Assembly (NCBI RefSeq): GCF_014197035.1
Contig: NZ_JACIEU010000016.1
Location: 1 to 64,000 of the forward strand
Direction: 5' to 3'
DNA length: 64,000 nt
Origin: Sphingobium scionense
GTDB taxonomy: Bacteria > Pseudomonadota > Alphaproteobacteria > Sphingomonadales > Sphingomonadaceae
Of this stretch, positions 61,673 to 64,000 are shown in pieces. Numbering within the stretch: the stretch's first letter is position 1; each line of letters opens with the position of its first letter. Made by a program: the position numbers and the translations under genes. The notes under the pieces were generated by a model. It was not told where the DNA came from, searched no databases, and saw nothing but the letters and a program-made list of their open reading frames with translations.

Positions 61673-62932
61673 TCAGGCCACCAGCCGATCGATCATCGGC
61701 TGCGTCACCAGGCACACGCCACTGTCGCTCCGACGGAAATGCTGCGCGTCGAAGGCCGGATCTTCGCCGATGATCAGGCCAGGCGGGATGCTGATACCGG
61801 AATCGACCACGCATTTGTGCAGCCGCGCGCCACGCCCGATCTCGCAATCGGGCATGATGATGCTCTCCGTTACCGAAGAGAAGCTGTGCGTGCGCACGCC
61901 CGAGAAAAGCAGGCTGCGATGCAGCGAGGAACCCGACACGATGCAACCGCCCGCCACCAACGAACTGGTCGCGGATCCGCGCCGCCCTTCCTCATTATGG
62001 ACGAACTTGGCGGGCGGCGTGACTTCCGAATATGTCCAGAGCGGCCAGCTCCGGTCATAGAGGTCAAGGCTCGGCACCACGTCGGTCAGGTCGATATTGG
62101 CCTGCCAATAGGCGTCGATCGTACCGACATCGCGCCAATAGGGCACCAGTTCGCTTTCCGCGCGCACGCAACTGCTGGAAAAGCGATGCGCCACCGCCTT
62201 CCCATGCTTGACGATATAGGGGATGATGTCGCCACCGAAATCGCGCTTGCTGGTCTTGTCGTCGGCGTCGCGCCACAGTTGCTCGATCAGGAATCGGGTG
62301 CGAAAGACATAGATGCCCATCGACGCCAATGCCATGTCGGGCTGGCCGGGAATAGCGGGCGGATCCTTGGGCTTTTCAACAAAGGCGGTGATCACGTCGG
62401 CTTCGTCGACATGCATCACGCCAAAGCCGACCGCTTCCTTGCGTGGCACCTCCAGGCAGCCGACGGTGACATCCGCGCCACTGTCGACATGCTGCTGCAG
62501 CATCAGCTCATAGTCCATCTTGTAGACATGGTCGCCGGCCAGGATGACCATATATTCCGGCGCATAGCTTTCGATGATGTCGATATTCTGGAACACCGCG
62601 TCGGCCGTGCCCTCATACCATTGGCTTTCGGAAATACGCTGGCTGGCGGGCAGGATATCGAAGCTCTCGTTGCGCTCGGGCCGCAGGAAGTTCCAGCCGC
62701 GCTGCAAATGGCGGATCAGCGAATGGGCCTTATACTGGGTCGCCACGCCGATGCGGCGAATGCCGCTGTTGAGCGCGTTGGACAGCGCAAAGTCGATGAT
62801 CCGCGCCTTGCCGCCGAAATGCACCGCCGGCTTGGCCCGCCGGTCGGTCAACTCGGCGAGGCGACTGCCGCGCCCGCCGGCCAGCACATAGGCCATGGCG
62901 TCGCGCGCGATCGGCTGATTGCGTTGTTGCAT
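61673..62932 (-). CDS. glgC: glucose-1-phosphate adenylyltransferase (ADP-glucose pyrophosphorylase)
   Basis: 419 residues. [37 protein letters not shown] is the substrate and regulator-binding start, [12 protein letters not shown] and [16 protein letters not shown] the catalytic loop with Asp, and [21 protein letters not shown] the glucose-1-phosphate Lys site. The C-terminal left-handed beta-helix ([27 protein letters not shown]) is present. It makes ADP-glucose, the committed step, and is 14 bp before glgA. Confidence 0.96.
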   Translation of the reverse strand: MQQRNQPIARDAMAYVLAGGRGSRLAELTDRRAKPAVHFGGKARIIDFALSNALNSGIRRIGVATQYKAHSLIRHLQRGWNFLRPERNESFDILPASQRISESQWYEGTADAVFQNIDIIESYAPEYMVILAGDHVYKMDYELMLQQHVDSGADVTVGCLEVPRKEAVGFGVMHVDEADVITAFVEKPKDPPAIPGQPDMALASMGIYVFRTRFLIEQLWRDADDKTSKRDFGGDIIPYIVKHGKAVAHRFSSSCVRAESELVPYWRDVGTIDAYWQANIDLTDVVPSLDLYDRSWPLWTYSEVTPPAKFVHNEEGRRGSATSSLVAGGCIVSGSSLHRSLLFSGVRTHSFSSVTESIIMPDCEIGRGARLHKCVVDSGISIPPGLIIGEDPAFDAQHFRRSDSGVCLVTQPMIDRLVA

Positions 62933-62980
62933 TAGGGCTCCTCTCTCGTGCCCGCGACCGCCTGCACGCGTCCGTCGGTA

Positions 62981-64000
62981 TCAATAGTCCAGTTCCAGCA
63001 TCAAGGTTCCGAAGGGGGGAATGGTTATGTTCGCCCATCCTTCTCCATCGGCCTCGACCACACCCATATTGCCGGCACCGCTGCCGCCATATTCGCCCGC
63101 ATCGGTATTCAGTATCTCGCGCCAGCGGCCGCCGGCCGGCAACCGCATGCGATAGCCATGACGCAGCACCGGGGTGAAATGGCTGATGACGACGATCGGC
63201 GCGAAACCGGGCGCCCGCCGTTGCCAGGCGAAGACGGAGTCCGCAGCGCCATCGACCAGCACCCATTCGAACCCTTCCGCCTCGCAGTCGCGCGCATGCA
63301 GCGCCGGTCGCGATCGGTAGAGCTGGTTAAGATCGCCCACCAGCAACTGCACCCCATGATGGGGGGCATGGTCGACCAAGTGCCAGTCGAGTGCCCGTCC
63401 CTCGCTCCACTCGCCACGCTGGGCGAACTCCTGCCCCATGAACAGCAGCTTCTTGCCGGGATAGCCCCACATGAAGGCATAATAAGCCCGCAATGTCGCG
63501 AATTTCTGCCAGTCGTCACCCGCCATCTTGTGCAGCAGCGACGATTTGCCATGCACCACCTCGTCATGGCTCAGCGCCAGCACGAAATTCTCGGTGAAGG
63601 CGTAGAGCAGGCCGAAGGTGATGTCGTCATGATGATGCTGACGATGCACCGGCTCGCGCGCCAGATAGCGCAGCGTGTCGTGCATGAAGCCCATATTCCA
63701 TTTGAAGCCGAAGCCCAGCCCGCCCTGATGCACCGGCGCCGACACTTGCGGCCAGCTGGTCGATTCCTCGGCGATCGTCATCACGCCGGGAGAGGCCGCA
63801 TAGAGCGCCTTGTTCATCCCCTGCAGGAAGGCGACCGCCTCCACATTCTCCCGCCCGCCATGGTCGTTGGGGATCCATTCGCCGGGCTTTCGCGAATAAT
63901 CGAGGTAGAGCATCGAGGCGACCGCATCGACCCGCAGCCCGTCGACATGATAGCGTTCGGCCCAGAAGAGCGCGTTGTTGGTCAGATATTCCGCCACCTC
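62981..64000 (-). CDS. glgB: 1,4-alpha-glucan branching enzyme (partial, cut by window end)
   Basis: The visible 339 residues are the C-terminal half. They open with [33 protein letters not shown], holding the catalytic Asp. [18 protein letters not shown] has the acid/base Glu, [19 protein letters not shown] the third acid, and the end is the beta-domain. The N-terminal CBM48 part lies beyond position 64000. It forms alpha-1,6 branches and heads the visible operon, 48 bp before glgC. Confidence 0.95.
   Translation of the reverse strand, partial: EVAEYLTNNALFWAERYHVDGLRVDAVASMLYLDYSRKPGEWIPNDHGGRENVEAVAFLQGMNKALYAASPGVMTIAEESTSWPQVSAPVHQGGLGFGFKWNMGFMHDTLRYLAREPVHRQHHHDDITFGLLYAFTENFVLALSHDEVVHGKSSLLHKMAGDDWQKFATLRAYYAFMWGYPGKKLLFMGQEFAQRGEWSEGRALDWHLVDHAPHHGVQLLVGDLNQLYRSRPALHARDCEAEGFEWVLVDGAADSVFAWQRRAPGFAPIVVISHFTPVLRHGYRMRLPAGGRWREILNTDAGEYGGSGAGNMGVVEADGEGWANITIPPFGTLMLELDY

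Noticed and set aside
1..64000. CRISPR array or prophage
   Set aside because: No regularly spaced repeats, Cas genes or phage structural genes are visible.

Overview
GC-rich chromosomal DNA from an alphaproteobacterium, most likely Sphingomonadaceae (Sphingobium/Novosphingobium-like). The grounds are a Caulobacter/sphingomonad-type TonB-dependent receptor, an EcfG-type general-stress sigma factor with matching GGAAC-N16-CGTT promoters, and codon and intergenic-repeat style. No 16S is present, so the genus is inference.

Left flank (1-4954): housekeeping genes. These are a DUF6265 protein, the agmatine-to-putrescine pair aguA and aguB with a DUF2501 protein between them, a YnfA-type membrane protein, a family-5-like uracil-DNA glycosylase, folK and tRNA-Lys(UUU).

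Genomic island (4910-42609, about 37.7 kb): the last 45 bases of tRNA-Lys, including CCA, are repeated exactly at 42565-42609. The C-terminal remnant of a tyrosine recombinase lies directly beside the intact tRNA. This is the classic signature of a tRNA-integrated element that has lost its integrase. The cargo has no conjugation or phage genes. In order it holds: a YcaQ-type DNA glycosylase; two L,D-transpeptidases and an M15/DUF882 peptidase; a response regulator; an EcfG sigma factor; a stress-type SDR; a flavoprotein; two convergent CDF metal transporters; an FAD oxidase/lipoprotein operon; a nucleotidyltransferase/phosphoesterase operon; a STAS protein; a five-gene terminal oxidase operon (CoxI-III fusion, CoxII-cytochrome c fusion, triheme cytochrome c, CtaG-like protein); a sorbosone-type dehydrogenase; a coupled fadE-thiolase-fadJ-acetyl-CoA hydrolase operon with an FNT channel; PoxB; and the NHEJ pair Ku/LigD. 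EcfG-like promoters sit before several of these genes, so the island looks like a portable stress and starvation survival package wired to its own sigma factor. Broken gene pieces (integrase, ArgP, autotransporter barrel, a start-less stretch) show it is old and eroding.

Right flank (42610-64000): a small pectin locus (TonB-dependent receptor diverging from a PL11 rhamnogalacturonan lyase and a GH2 enzyme); an ECF sigma/anti-sigma/GMC oxidoreductase operon; two Gfo/Idh/MocA oxidoreductases and a VOC protein around a palindromic operator; and a leftward glycogen operon glgB-glgC-glgA-glgX followed by a thioesterase. glgB runs off the window end.
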